Part shown: one piece after another, positions 25,284-33,740 of the stretch
Layout: every line of letters begins with the position of its first letter
How positions within the stretch are numbered: the stretch's first letter is position 1
Assembly (NCBI GenBank): GCA_900549825.1
Contig: URQB01000013.1
Location: 1-59,526 of the forward strand
Direction of reading: 5' to 3'
DNA: 59,526 bases
DNA from: an uncultured Oscillospiraceae bacterium
GTDB lineage: Bacteria > Bacillota > Clostridia > Oscillospirales > Acutalibacteraceae
Made by a program: the position numbers and the translations under genes
The notes under the pieces: generated by a model
What the model was told of the DNA's origin: nothing
Databases searched by the model: none
The model's input: only the letters and a program-made list of their open reading frames with translations

Positions 25284-25790
25284 TCAGTTTGCCTTTTTCT
25301 TGCGATGGATCAGGAAACGGTTGCACGGGTAAGTCCACGCCGTTGCAACGAGGGCGGCAAAGGGCTTGCCGATGATATCGCCGAAAGTCGCCATGCCGCG
25401 CTGGGTAAAGAAAGCGATCACAGCATTGCCGATGAGTGTAGTCGCGCAGATCGTAAAGAGAACCATCAAAATGTAAAGGATGATGCTCAGTGTCGGGTTC
25501 GCGTCCGCCTGGAAGGTGACTTTGCGGTTGAGCACAAAGGCAATTGCGTAGCCGATGGAGGTGGAAACGATGAAGGCCCACATGTAGCCCTTGCCCTCAA
25601 AGGGGAAGATCCAGAATTGAAACGGGCCGTCGTTGAGCGGCTGGAAGACCCACGCCTGCAAAATATAATGGATGATCAGCTCAATGATCGTGGACAGGCC
25701 TCCCGCAAAGGAAAATTTGATGAATTTCCACAGTTCGGCGTGCTTGGAGGTAAAGCTGGTTCCAGTGCTGTTCGTTTGAGTATCGCTCAT
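25284..25790 (-). CDS. GtrA family membrane protein
   Basis: 168 residues with four membrane segments. A GtrA/DPMS signature covers most of the protein: FIKFSFAGGLSTIIELIIHY, the Arg/Lys-containing YAIAFVLNRKVTF loop between helices 2 and 3, and the end RFLIHRKKK. GtrA proteins are thought to move polyprenyl-linked sugars or help glycosylate envelope polymers. An insert between helices 1 and 2 (FQPLNDGPFQFWIFPFEGKG) is longer than usual. It is downstream of the phosphoesterase gene (46 bp gap) and probably co-transcribed. Confidence 0.87.
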   Translation of the reverse strand: MSDTQTNSTGTSFTSKHAELWKFIKFSFAGGLSTIIELIIHYILQAWVFQPLNDGPFQFWIFPFEGKGYMWAFIVSTSIGYAIAFVLNRKVTFQADANPTLSIILYILMVLFTICATTLIGNAVIAFFTQRGMATFGDIIGKPFAALVATAWTYPCNRFLIHRKKKAN

Positions 25791-25836
25791 AAATCCAGTC
25801 CTTTCTATGGGGGATTTGATCCCTGTCGGAATCGTT

Positions 25837-26970
25837 CTATAGGATTTTGGTCAACAGAATGATCAGCGCGACGATTGCGGCGATTGCACCCAATGTTTTC
25901 ACAATCAGCGGAACTGCGGCCTCCGGCGTTGTTGGGGAATGGACGTAGAAAAAGTCCTTGATGGGATTGGAAACCTTTTTTCCGAAGAGCTCCTGAAAGC
26001 TGAGCGTATGGGTATCATAGGAGCGGGGCCTGTCCTGATGGAGCTCGATGATACGCACCGCGCGCTCCGCACCGGGGCCGTAGACGTTAAAGCCGCTGCC
26101 GGGTGTGTAGACGAGATCAACATTTTTGTAATGGCCCACAAAGCTATTGATATGGTCGTGCCCGACAAACATGCCCAGTACATCGCCCTTTTCCGCGATC
26201 GCGTCAAATTCGCCGGTGTTGACGTCTGGAATGGCAGGGTGTTCGCGCATGAAACCGCCTTCGTCCACCATGTCCGGATTCAGGATATAAGACTCATTTT
26301 TATGCGTGCGGTAAGCGCGCACCGCGCCGGGCGTTTTGTGCGGTACCCGCTTGAGGACGTTGTAGTACTCCGGCACGGGGATGTGCTGGAAGACGAGGGA
26401 GGGCACCGGCTCGCCGCCGTTTTCCTGTATGAGACGGTCACGCGTTTCGCGGTACCATTCGATCTGCTTTGGATCGACCGGCTCATACCCGCCGCCCCTG
26501 GCGCTGCCGTGCGAATCGATGAGATAAAGGTTAAAGAGGATTTTCTGACCGTCCCTGGAATAAATGGGCAGATCGTAGGTGGCGCAGCCGGGCAAGGCCG
26601 GGTCATCCATGCCGACGCACTGCTCATAGCGCTGGTAAATCTGCATCTGCTCCTGATTGGTGCAGCCGACCTGGCCGTCATGATTGCCGAAAAGGGGGGC
26701 AAAGGGAATATTGCGGCTGACGACGGGCTCCAGAAGCCGGTGGAGCGTATCCTCTACCTTCTGTTTCCGGTCGCCGCCCCGGAAGGTGATGCCGTAGCCT
26801 TTGATCTGGTCCCCGGTGAAGACGACGAGATCCGGCTTTTCCCGGTCGAGCGATGCGTTCATGAGCTTGAGCGTATCCGGCGAAATAGCGGGGATCTCCT
26901 GCAAATCCGCGATCTGCATGATCTTGAAGCTCCCGTCCGGCCGGACGGATAATTTCCTTTGAGATGCCAT
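25837..26970 (-). CDS. Calcineurin-like metallophosphoesterase with C-terminal membrane anchor
   Basis: 377 residues. The metal-binding motifs are in order: MQIADLQE (usual DxH, here D-L-Q), VVFTGDQ, LFGNHDG, VFQHIPV and FVGHDHINSF. This is the class III purple-acid-phosphatase-like arrangement seen in PP-loop phosphodiesterases such as YkuE and DcrA families. The first motif has Gln where His is normal, which may weaken metal 1 binding. The last ~22 residues (VKTLGAIAAIVALIILLTKIL) form a membrane helix, so the enzyme is tail-anchored. SD AAAGGAGG is 13 nt from ATG 26970 and no other start is possible because a TGA lies just upstream. Substrate unknown. Confidence 0.85.
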   Translation of the reverse strand: MASQRKLSVRPDGSFKIMQIADLQEIPAISPDTLKLMNASLDREKPDLVVFTGDQIKGYGITFRGGDRKQKVEDTLHRLLEPVVSRNIPFAPLFGNHDGQVGCTNQEQMQIYQRYEQCVGMDDPALPGCATYDLPIYSRDGQKILFNLYLIDSHGSARGGGYEPVDPKQIEWYRETRDRLIQENGGEPVPSLVFQHIPVPEYYNVLKRVPHKTPGAVRAYRTHKNESYILNPDMVDEGGFMREHPAIPDVNTGEFDAIAEKGDVLGMFVGHDHINSFVGHYKNVDLVYTPGSGFNVYGPGAERAVRIIELHQDRPRSYDTHTLSFQELFGKKVSNPIKDFFYVHSPTTPEAAVPLIVKTLGAIAAIVALIILLTKIL

Positions 26971-26989
26971 AGGCGAGAATCAGCCTCCT

Positions 26990-27017
26990 TTTATAATCGC
27001 AACCCTGTCCATGTTAA
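26990..27017 (-). promoter_or_regulatory. Promoter of the phosphoesterase-gtrA unit
   Basis: Minus strand TTAACA (27017-27012), 16 bp, TATAAA (26995-26990). The SD follows within the early transcript, so the leader is very short. Confidence 0.4.
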
Positions 27018-27076
27018 CGCGAAACGTGCCCGATTTCAAGTATTCCCGCCATAATAAAAAAGATTAAAATTTTGTA

Positions 27077-27118
27077 AAAGCGCCTGCAGCCCGTTGATTT
27101 GGGGCCGCAAGCGCTTTT
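27077..27118 (-). terminator. Terminator of degV
   Basis: AAAAGCGC (27077-27084) and GCGCTTTT (27111-27118), with inner GCAGCCC/GGGGCCGC pairing. Confidence 0.75.
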
Positions 27119-27153
27119 GATATGGTTCATTTATGATTTTCTGTGATATGCTA

Positions 27154-28008
27154 TCATTTCGTCATGTACATTACTGTTGCGGTTTTCGGCCCGCAGTGCG
27201 CGGAAATCGTACAGCCCGCGCGGGTGACGATCACCTCTTTGAAGGGGGCGCATTCCAAAATCGTCTCTTTCATTGCCTGGATCGTATCCGCGGAGATCCC
27301 ACCGCCGGAGTGCGAGAGGAACACCCGGTCCAGATCGAGCTTGTCCGGATTGGAAAGCTGGTCGCGGATATACTGGCCGTAGACCGTCTCAATCTTTCCG
27401 CGATATTTTTTGCAAACCTCCAGCGCGCCATCTATCATCTCGATGCTCGGCTTGATGCTCAGCAGATTGGCGCCGAAGGCCGTCACGGCAGAGCAGCGAC
27501 CGCCCCTGCTGAGATAGTCGAGCGTGTTGAGGATAAAGGTGGTATGTACCTTTTCACGCAGGGGAGCGATGCGTCCGGCGATCTCTTTTGCCGGAAGCCC
27601 GGCATCTCGCATCTCACAGGCCTTGATGACGAGCAGCGCCATGCCGGTGCACAGGCTTTTCGTATCCACTGGATAAACGCCTTCAAATTCGCCTGCGGCA
27701 ATCATCGCATTCTGAAAGGAGGAAGAAAGCTTTGAGCTGAAACCCAGGTGAACAACCTCATATCCATCCTTTGTGTACTGCTCAAATAAGGAAAGATAAG
27801 TATTCGGCGCGACAGCGGCCGTTTTCGCCGTCGTCCCAGTGCGCTCGTAATACGCAAAGATATCGTCCGGTGTAATGTCGATTCCGTCGTCGTACGACTG
27901 CGCGCCGAGTAGGATATTCAGAGGGATAACAGTAACGCCGTATTGCCTGCACAGCTCCGGCGTCATGTCACAGGTGCTGTCCACCGTGATCTTCACTTTT
28001 TTTGACAT
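27154..28008 (-). CDS. DegV family fatty-acid-binding protein
   Basis: 284 residues, standard DegV length. DegV/FakB proteins hold a fatty acid for phosphorylation by FakA. Motifs: ITVDSTCDMTPELCRQYGVTVIPLNI at the N-terminus, DDIFAYYERTG, VVHLGFSSKLSSSFQNA, YPVDTKSLCTGMALLVI, TLDYLSRGGR and the closing RAGCTISAHCGPKT with a conserved His/Gly. SD TGAAAGGATTG suits ATG 28008. It has its own consensus promoter and a structured ~155 nt leader. Confidence 0.92.
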   Translation of the reverse strand: MSKKVKITVDSTCDMTPELCRQYGVTVIPLNILLGAQSYDDGIDITPDDIFAYYERTGTTAKTAAVAPNTYLSLFEQYTKDGYEVVHLGFSSKLSSSFQNAMIAAGEFEGVYPVDTKSLCTGMALLVIKACEMRDAGLPAKEIAGRIAPLREKVHTTFILNTLDYLSRGGRCSAVTAFGANLLSIKPSIEMIDGALEVCKKYRGKIETVYGQYIRDQLSNPDKLDLDRVFLSHSGGGISADTIQAMKETILECAPFKEVIVTRAGCTISAHCGPKTATVMYMTK

Positions 28009-28128
28009 GGGTTCAATCCTTTCACCTGTTTTTCAACATTTTGATCCATTCTGTTGTGTTATAGAAAGGTCGGCGTGCGGCAATGCACCGCAAAGGGCGA
28101 AGCCCTAAATGGATGATTCAATGTTCTC

Positions 28129-28201
28129 CAAAACACCAGAAATCTCTGATTTCGTGTGTGTTTTGAGAGGTTATTATACCATAGAAACGTTATTCAGTCA
28201 A
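28129..28201 (-). promoter_or_regulatory. degV promoter and 5'-end hairpin
   Basis: Minus strand TTGACT (28201-28196), 17 bp, TATAAT (28178-28173): near-perfect sigma-A promoter, its -35 lying inside the end of dusB. The transcript would start near 28166 and at once form a hairpin: CAAAACAC..GAAATC (28129-28144) pairs with GATTTC..GTGTTTTG (28148-28165). A 5'-terminal stem like this can stabilise mRNA. Confidence 0.75.
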
Positions 28202-29167
28202 AGCCTCCTGGTTGCGGATCACCTTGCAGGCGAGCTCTTCGAGCTGCTCTAAGCTTTCCAGCGCGCCGATCTCACGGCGGTAGCCCGCCGCTCCGCGCAG
28301 GCCCTTCATATACCAGGCCGCATGCGTGCGCGCCTGCAGCATGCCGGTATGCGTGCCTTTATATTCGCAAAGCGTATGGATATGCCCGATCATGATGCGC
28401 ATCCGCTCTGCGACCGGTGGATCAGGGAGGAGCGTCCCTGTTTTGAGATAGGCGTTGATTTGAGAAAAAACCCATGGCCGGCCCAGCGCACCGCGCCCGA
28501 CCATGACAAGGTCGCAGCCTGTTTCCTCCAGCATCCGCGCCGCGCTTTTGGCGTCGCTGATGTCCCCATTGCCGATGACCGGGATGGAGACGGCCTGCTT
28601 TACCTGCCGGATGATCTCGAGATCGACGGGCGGGGCATACATCTGCTCACGGGTGCGCCCGTGGACTGTGATGGCAGCGGCCCCAGCCTCCTCGCAGCGT
28701 TTGGCGAGCTCCACGGCGTTTTTCTCGCTCTCATCCCAGCCGGCTCGGATCTTTACCGTTACCGGGATCTCCACGGCTCGGACGGCAGCTTCTACGACCG
28801 CCTGCGCCGTCTCGGGGCGGCGCATCAGGGAGGAACCGCCTCCGCTGCGCACCACCTTTGGCGCAGGGCATCCCATATTGAGATCGATCGCCTGCGGGCG
28901 GTAGAAAAGCGCTTTTTGGGCGGCCCCAGCTATGATCTGGGGATCGTCGCCAAAGAGCTGGATGGCGGCGGGGCGCTCCGCCTCTGAAAGATAGAGGAGC
29001 TCGGCGCTCTTGCGGTCTCCCATCGTAATACCTTTTGCACTGACCATTTCGCCAACGACATATGCAGCGCCGAAACGGACGCAGAGCTCACGGAAGGCGC
29101 GATCCGCCACCCCGGCCATCGGCGCGAGGGCGGCTGCGGATTCAAGTGGTACGGAACCGATTTTCAA
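28190..29167 (-). CDS. dusB: tRNA-dihydrouridine synthase DusB
   Basis: 325 residues, FMN-dependent TIM-barrel enzyme reducing uridines in the tRNA D-loop. N-terminal APMAGVADRAFRELCVRFGA, FMN/substrate site IQLFGDD and IDLNMGCPAPKVVRSGGGS with catalytic Cys, PVTVKIRAGWDE, ITVHGRTREQMY and NGDISDAKSA are all present. The C-terminal helical tRNA-binding domain (TGMLQARTHAAWYMKGLRGA) is complete. In many Firmicutes dusB sits near ftsH or lysS; here it stands alone. Confidence 0.94.
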   Translation of the reverse strand: MKIGSVPLESAAALAPMAGVADRAFRELCVRFGAAYVVGEMVSAKGITMGDRKSAELLYLSEAERPAAIQLFGDDPQIIAGAAQKALFYRPQAIDLNMGCPAPKVVRSGGGSSLMRRPETAQAVVEAAVRAVEIPVTVKIRAGWDESEKNAVELAKRCEEAGAAAITVHGRTREQMYAPPVDLEIIRQVKQAVSIPVIGNGDISDAKSAARMLEETGCDLVMVGRGALGRPWVFSQINAYLKTGTLLPDPPVAERMRIMIGHIHTLCEYKGTHTGMLQARTHAAWYMKGLRGAAGYRREIGALESLEQLEELACKVIRNQEALTE

Positions 29168-29519
29168 GCTTTCACATCCTAACTGCCAGAAAGCAGGCGG
29201 GTAAATCCGCCGGATTCAGGCTCTAAAAAATTGGTGTAATTTTTTTGATGGGATACGATTTTATATTCTATATTTCGACAAATTTTTCACAGAAAAGGAG
29301 TATAATTAAGATCGGGGGGAATAATATACCAATTCTTACAATCCCTGACCGCCTATCAAAGGCGCAACTGTGAAAATGCGGAACGAAAGCCGCCGTTTTA
29401 CCGTTACGCGAGGCTTATTCTTCAAAGAGTGTGGCCGCTTTTCACAAGAACCGGGCATTTTGCACCAGCGGTGTGAAATGCCCGGAAAAGTTTATCACAG
29501 AATTGAGAGGTGCATGCGG

Positions 29520-29774
29520 TTGTACGTTTTTACCGCGACGAAAAGGCCGATTGACGAAATGGGAAGGATCACGCTTCCGCAAGAGCTGAGGGACGTTTTG
29601 AACCTGAAGCCGGGCGATCAACTGACCGTACGGATCAATAATTCCGGCGAGATCGTGCTCACATCAGATTCTCCGCGCTGCGCATATTGCTACAGCAAGG
29701 AGAAATTGAAGCGAATTGGCAGACGCTACGTCTGCGAGGACTGTATGGAGCGGATGCATCTTCGCAAAAAATAG
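29520..29774 (+). CDS. AbrB/SpoVT-like DNA-binding protein with zinc ribbon
   Basis: 84 residues from TTG 29520, which has GAGAGG 9 nt upstream; ATG 29514 is an alternative but too close to the SD. The N-terminal half is a swapped-hairpin AbrB domain: RPIDEMGRITLPQELRDVLNLKPGDQLTVRI (key R...DEMGR..LP..LR..L..K.GD). The C-terminal ~30 residues carry two CxxC pairs (CAYC and CEDC) separated by 17 residues, a zinc-ribbon or treble-clef knuckle. The product is a compact transition-state-type regulator. Its stop codon TAG (29772-29774) is formed by the first bases of the R1 repeat. Confidence 0.82.
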   Translation: MYVFTATKRPIDEMGRITLPQELRDVLNLKPGDQLTVRINNSGEIVLTSDSPRCAYCYSKEKLKRIGRRYVCEDCMERMHLRKK

Positions 29775-29975
29775 CCGCTCACGCCTTGTGCCTTAAGGGC
29801 CGCGGCAACTCTTTGATCGATCAGTCAGCCATAGGGTCTGCTTTGTTACTCGCTTCGCTTCGTAATAAAAAAATAGCCGCAAGATGGCTGTACATTGGAG
29901 CAGCAGGGGTCTCTTAGACAAGGCAGTCAGCCAAAAAGTTTGCTTTGTTACTCGCTTCGCTTCGTAATAAAAAAA
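29772..29975. repeat. R1 repeat, two tandem copies filling a convergent intergenic gap
   Basis: Copy 3 is 29772-29873 (TAGCCGCTCACGCCTTGTG, GATCAGTCAGCC, TTTGTTACTCGCTTCGCTTC, CGTAATAAAAAAA). Copy 4 is 29874-29975; its first half has diverged but the last 50 bp are nearly identical. The pair spans the whole gap from the last codon of the AbrB-like gene to the base before the GH31 stop codon at 29976. Confidence 0.85.
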
Positions 29976-32387
29976 TCACTTTAATTCGAGAATTTCCCGG
30001 ATAGGGCCTTCAAAGGGAGCGCCTGCCGGGATTTTTCGATAGGGGTCCTTGAGGAAGGCGGAGAAAGTGTTTGTCTTCCAGGAAAAGCTTGCCTGGAATT
30101 TCGAGATCAGGGTAATCAGCTCCTGGTTCCGGTCTGTATTGCCGCGCCGGACGATTTGCTTCAAGGTGATGTCCAGCCGGTCCAAGGGCTGAAAATCTTT
30201 GATCAGGAAACGCATTTCCCCATTTTCCCAAAGCGGCTCGCACTCGATTGCGGCGCCGTTGAGCTGCGCCTGAATGCTCCCGCAGCCGGAAAGATCGGCA
30301 AAGATCAGGCGCAGAGTCCGTCTGGCTGGCAGGAGTGCGGTTTCTCCCTGCGCGGGCAGAGCGGTAAAATGAAGGTCACCGCCGCCTTCTTGCATGCGGA
30401 AGGTGGTCGTCGCGTATTTGCCCTGTTCAAAATCGTTCGTTTCGCCGTCGTCCTCATAGAGGGAGAAGCTGTTGTTGCCCCGGAAGAGAAGCAGATCGAG
30501 CTGTTCGGGGTTTTTCCAGTCGTTCGTCTCACCCTGTGCGCTCAAGGGGATGATCGCGCCCTCCCTGGCGAGGACGGGGATACTCTCCACGCCGCGGTAC
30601 ATCGTGACAAACCGTCCGCCCTCGTAGATGCGGTTCGTAAAAATATCCGTCCAGCGGCCGCGCGGCAGCCAGACGCGCACGCCCGCGAGATTGGTCCTGG
30701 AATCGACCGGCTGCGTGATGGGGGCAACGATCAGCTCGCTGCCGAAGAGATATTCGTTGGCAACGGTATAGGCTTCGCCGTTTTCCGGATAAGCATAGTA
30801 CATCGGCTCGCACAATGCACGCCCCTCGCTGTGCGTGCGCCAGTTCATCGTGTAGAGATAGGGAATCAGCCGGTGGCGCAGGCGCAGGTATTCTTTGGAG
30901 AGGGTGTATACATCCCAGCGGTAATTCCACGGCTCCTTGCCCATGAAGGGATTGCTCGTGGAGTGCAGCCGCATGATCGGGCTGAATACGCCAAGCTGTA
31001 CCCACCTCAGATAGAGCTCATCGTCCTTTTCGCCCTGATGGTGGCCGCCGATGTCGTGGCTCCACCAGGTATAGCCCGCGTTGGAAGCGTTGGCGGTGAA
31101 ATACGGCTGGAAATCGAGCACCTCCCAACTGATCTTGGAATCGCCGGAAAAGCCGAGCGGATAGCGGTGGCTGCCGATTTCCGCATAGCGGGAAAGGATC
31201 AGTGGGCGTTTATTGCCGTGGCGATTATCAAGATAATGGTAATGGTTCAGCGCCCAGAGGGGATCGAGGCCCTTGATTTTGGAGTGGCTGCCCTGCTGCC
31301 AGTCGATCCACCAGAAGTCCACACCCTCCTGCTCATAGGGATGATGCAGGATCTGGAAATAGGCCTCGATGAATTTGGGGTCCGTAATATCGAAGGCGAC
31401 CGGCTGGCCGGATGAGGGGTCGATGCCCATCGCCTTCGCCATCGCTTCATAGCAGTCTTCAAACCGGCGCACACCGCCCGCAGGATGAACGTTGACCGTC
31501 GTATGGAAATTCTGCTCCTTCAGCCAGCGCAGGAAGGCATGGTAATCCGGGAACAGCTCCGTGTTCCAGCTATATCCCGTCCAGCCACCGTTGGACATGG
31601 AATCGAACCATGCGTCCCTTGGAGAGGCATGGAAGGCCTGGCGGGAGGCATCGCGTCCGAAGCGGGCTTTGACGTCCGTCCAATGCCAGTCCATGTCGAT
31701 GGTTGCAACGGTAATCGGTATTTTTTCATCGAGAAAGCGCTGCATCAGTGCGGTGTATTCCGCCTGGGAATACGCCTTATACCGGCTCCACCAGTTCCCC
31801 AGGCACCAGCGCGGGACGAGCGGGGCAGGCCCCGTCAGGCGGAACAGGTCGCGGATGCAGCCGCGGTAATCGTGCCCATAGGCGAAGAAGTAGAGGTCTG
31901 AGCTGCCCTTCTGGCGCGGGATAATGGTCCCATCCTCCAGCAGCAGGAGGGAGGCGCTGTCATCGAGCGTTGCAACGCCGTCTTTGGAAATGACGCCCTT
32001 CGTCAGAGGGACAGCCCCGGTAGACTGGTCGAGCGTGCGCGCCGTGCCGCGCAGGTTGCCGCTCTCAAAGTCCGTCACCGTCCTGCCGCCGCGCAGGGTG
32101 ATGCTCTCCATCTTCTTTTTGCGCAGATGATAGTGAAAAATTGCCTGCTCCGTGCGCACGGTGAGCATCTGCCCGTCACGTGACGCATCGAAGCGCGTCT
32201 GCTCAAAATCGCGGTACCAGACCTTCTGGGTGGGTTGATCGCAGAAGGCTTTGTCCGTGTCCATCGTCTCCACCCGCAGCAGGCGGCTGGTCAAAACGCT
32301 GACGCGCACATCGTCGAAAATCGCCGTCTGGCTTTCTCTCGTTTTGCTCTGCACATGCAGCCCGAATTGCTCTTCGAAATAGCCCAT
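29976..32387 (-). CDS. Glycoside hydrolase family 31 (alpha-glucosidase-type)
   Basis: 803 residues, start ATG 32387 (GGAGG 8 nt upstream; a GTG two codons earlier is too close). GH31 retaining alpha-glycosidase with N-terminal beta domain (~1-180), (beta/alpha)8 barrel (~190-560) and C-terminal beta domains. Barrel motifs: WCLGNWWSRYKAYS, TVATIDMDWHW, nucleophile Asp in VDFWWIDWQQG, acid/base Asp in LGFSGDSKISW, and TWWSHDIGGHH. No signal peptide, so cytoplasmic, acting on imported oligosaccharides. It lies 14 bp after a GH125 alpha-mannosidase gene in the same operon, which points to glucose- and mannose-containing glycans such as N-glycan fragments. Confidence 0.93.
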   Translation of the reverse strand: MGYFEEQFGLHVQSKTRESQTAIFDDVRVSVLTSRLLRVETMDTDKAFCDQPTQKVWYRDFEQTRFDASRDGQMLTVRTEQAIFHYHLRKKKMESITLRGGRTVTDFESGNLRGTARTLDQSTGAVPLTKGVISKDGVATLDDSASLLLLEDGTIIPRQKGSSDLYFFAYGHDYRGCIRDLFRLTGPAPLVPRWCLGNWWSRYKAYSQAEYTALMQRFLDEKIPITVATIDMDWHWTDVKARFGRDASRQAFHASPRDAWFDSMSNGGWTGYSWNTELFPDYHAFLRWLKEQNFHTTVNVHPAGGVRRFEDCYEAMAKAMGIDPSSGQPVAFDITDPKFIEAYFQILHHPYEQEGVDFWWIDWQQGSHSKIKGLDPLWALNHYHYLDNRHGNKRPLILSRYAEIGSHRYPLGFSGDSKISWEVLDFQPYFTANASNAGYTWWSHDIGGHHQGEKDDELYLRWVQLGVFSPIMRLHSTSNPFMGKEPWNYRWDVYTLSKEYLRLRHRLIPYLYTMNWRTHSEGRALCEPMYYAYPENGEAYTVANEYLFGSELIVAPITQPVDSRTNLAGVRVWLPRGRWTDIFTNRIYEGGRFVTMYRGVESIPVLAREGAIIPLSAQGETNDWKNPEQLDLLLFRGNNSFSLYEDDGETNDFEQGKYATTTFRMQEGGGDLHFTALPAQGETALLPARRTLRLIFADLSGCGSIQAQLNGAAIECEPLWENGEMRFLIKDFQPLDRLDITLKQIVRRGNTDRNQELITLISKFQASFSWKTNTFSAFLKDPYRKIPAGAPFEGPIREILELK

Positions 32388-32401
32388 TTCCACTGCCTCC
32401 T

Positions 32402-33691
32402 TTATAGTGCTTCTTTCAGATAAGTGTCGTGAATCAGCTCCGCGCAGAGGCTGTCCGCCCAGGCGAACCAGGGCCGTGTGAACTGTGCGGGGTCGTCTGC
32501 GCTGAAGCTCTCATGCATCCGGCCGCATCCGGCGGTTGTGTCCAGCAATAAGCGGATCATCCGCTCTTTTTCCGTGTGAGAGGAGGAGGTCAATCCCTGC
32601 ATCGCGAGGCTGATCGGCCAGACATTGCCCTTTGCGGTGTGTTCGCTTCCCACGCCGCAGGCCGCTTCCCCGCTGAAATAGCAGGGATTCTCCTCGCTGA
32701 GGATCCATTTCCTTGTATTTTGATAGACGGGGTCGTCCGGCGCAAGATAGCCGAGATAGGGGAGGGAAAGCAGGCTGGGCACGTTGGCGTCGTCCATCAG
32801 GCGGAAATGCCCGAGCCCGTCCGCCTCATAGGCATAAATCCGGCCGAAGCGCGGGTGATGGACGATCCCGTATTCCTCGATTCCGCGCACGATTTCACGC
32901 CGCGTGCGCAGCGCATCGGACGCAAAGCCTGTATCCTGCCATACTGCCTGCGCGATCTCGGCAAGATAGCCGAGAATGACGGCGGCAAAGCAGTTTGCGG
33001 GGATCAAATAGTGGTATGCGCAGGCGTCGTCCGAGGGCCGAAAGCCGCACCAGGTCATGCCCGTATAGCCTACGGATGTGCCAAGGCCATCGTTTTGCAG
33101 CGTTTCCCGCGTGTTTCCCTGCTCCACGGCCCACGGCCGGATAAACCGGTAGGGCGATTGCTCGCGGTGGTTCTGCTCGGTGCGCAGCGTTTCGAAGATC
33201 TTGCGCGCAGCCTCGCGCCATTGCGGCGTGAACACCTGCGCGCGGCCGGCAGCCCTCCAGTAGGACCACGCAAGCCACACGGGGTAGCACAGGGAATCCG
33301 TTTCATATTTCCGCTCCCAGGTCCACGGCGTAAGGAAGGTTTCATCCTCATCCCACCGGTTGCCGTTCGGCTCCTCATTGAAGGCGTTGGCATATGGGTC
33401 GATGCAGATATATTTGGCCTGGCGCGCGATCAGCCCCTCCAGCAGGGCCTGCAATTGCGCGTCCTCTTTTGCAAACGGCAGGTAATGGCGCACCTGCGCG
33501 CTGGAATCGCGCAGCCACATGGCGGGAATATCTCCCGTGACAACGAAAGCCTCCCCCTCCGGGAGCAGCTTCGCTGTCGTTTCGTACGTGCTTGCAAAGC
33601 AGGTGCGGTATAAATCAAAAAGGCCGGGGATGGGTGCGAGCGGTTCTTGAACCTGTTCGAGATGCGCAAGCAGCGTGGATGGCAGTTCCAT
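32402..33691 (-). CDS. Glycoside hydrolase family 125 (exo-alpha-1,6-mannosidase)
   Basis: 429 residues, near the full length of GH125 enzymes, which remove terminal alpha-1,6-mannose by inversion. Signatures: VVTGDIPAMWLRDSSAQVRHYLPF (~51-74), CIDPYANAFNEEPNG, YETDSLCYPVWLAW, TGMTWCGFRPSDDAC, LMDDANVPSLLSLPYLGY and GNVWPISLAMQGLTS. These aromatic/acid-rich motifs are characteristic of the (alpha/alpha)6 fold. No signal peptide. It is upstream of GH31 in one transcript and 49 bp downstream of mtaB on the same strand. Confidence 0.93.
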   Translation of the reverse strand: MELPSTLLAHLEQVQEPLAPIPGLFDLYRTCFASTYETTAKLLPEGEAFVVTGDIPAMWLRDSSAQVRHYLPFAKEDAQLQALLEGLIARQAKYICIDPYANAFNEEPNGNRWDEDETFLTPWTWERKYETDSLCYPVWLAWSYWRAAGRAQVFTPQWREAARKIFETLRTEQNHREQSPYRFIRPWAVEQGNTRETLQNDGLGTSVGYTGMTWCGFRPSDDACAYHYLIPANCFAAVILGYLAEIAQAVWQDTGFASDALRTRREIVRGIEEYGIVHHPRFGRIYAYEADGLGHFRLMDDANVPSLLSLPYLGYLAPDDPVYQNTRKWILSEENPCYFSGEAACGVGSEHTAKGNVWPISLAMQGLTSSSHTEKERMIRLLLDTTAGCGRMHESFSADDPAQFTRPWFAWADSLCAELIHDTYLKEAL

Positions 33692-33740
33692 GGAAACCTC
33701 GATTCCCGCCGTTTCCAGATACGGCGTGTTTTCTACGATA

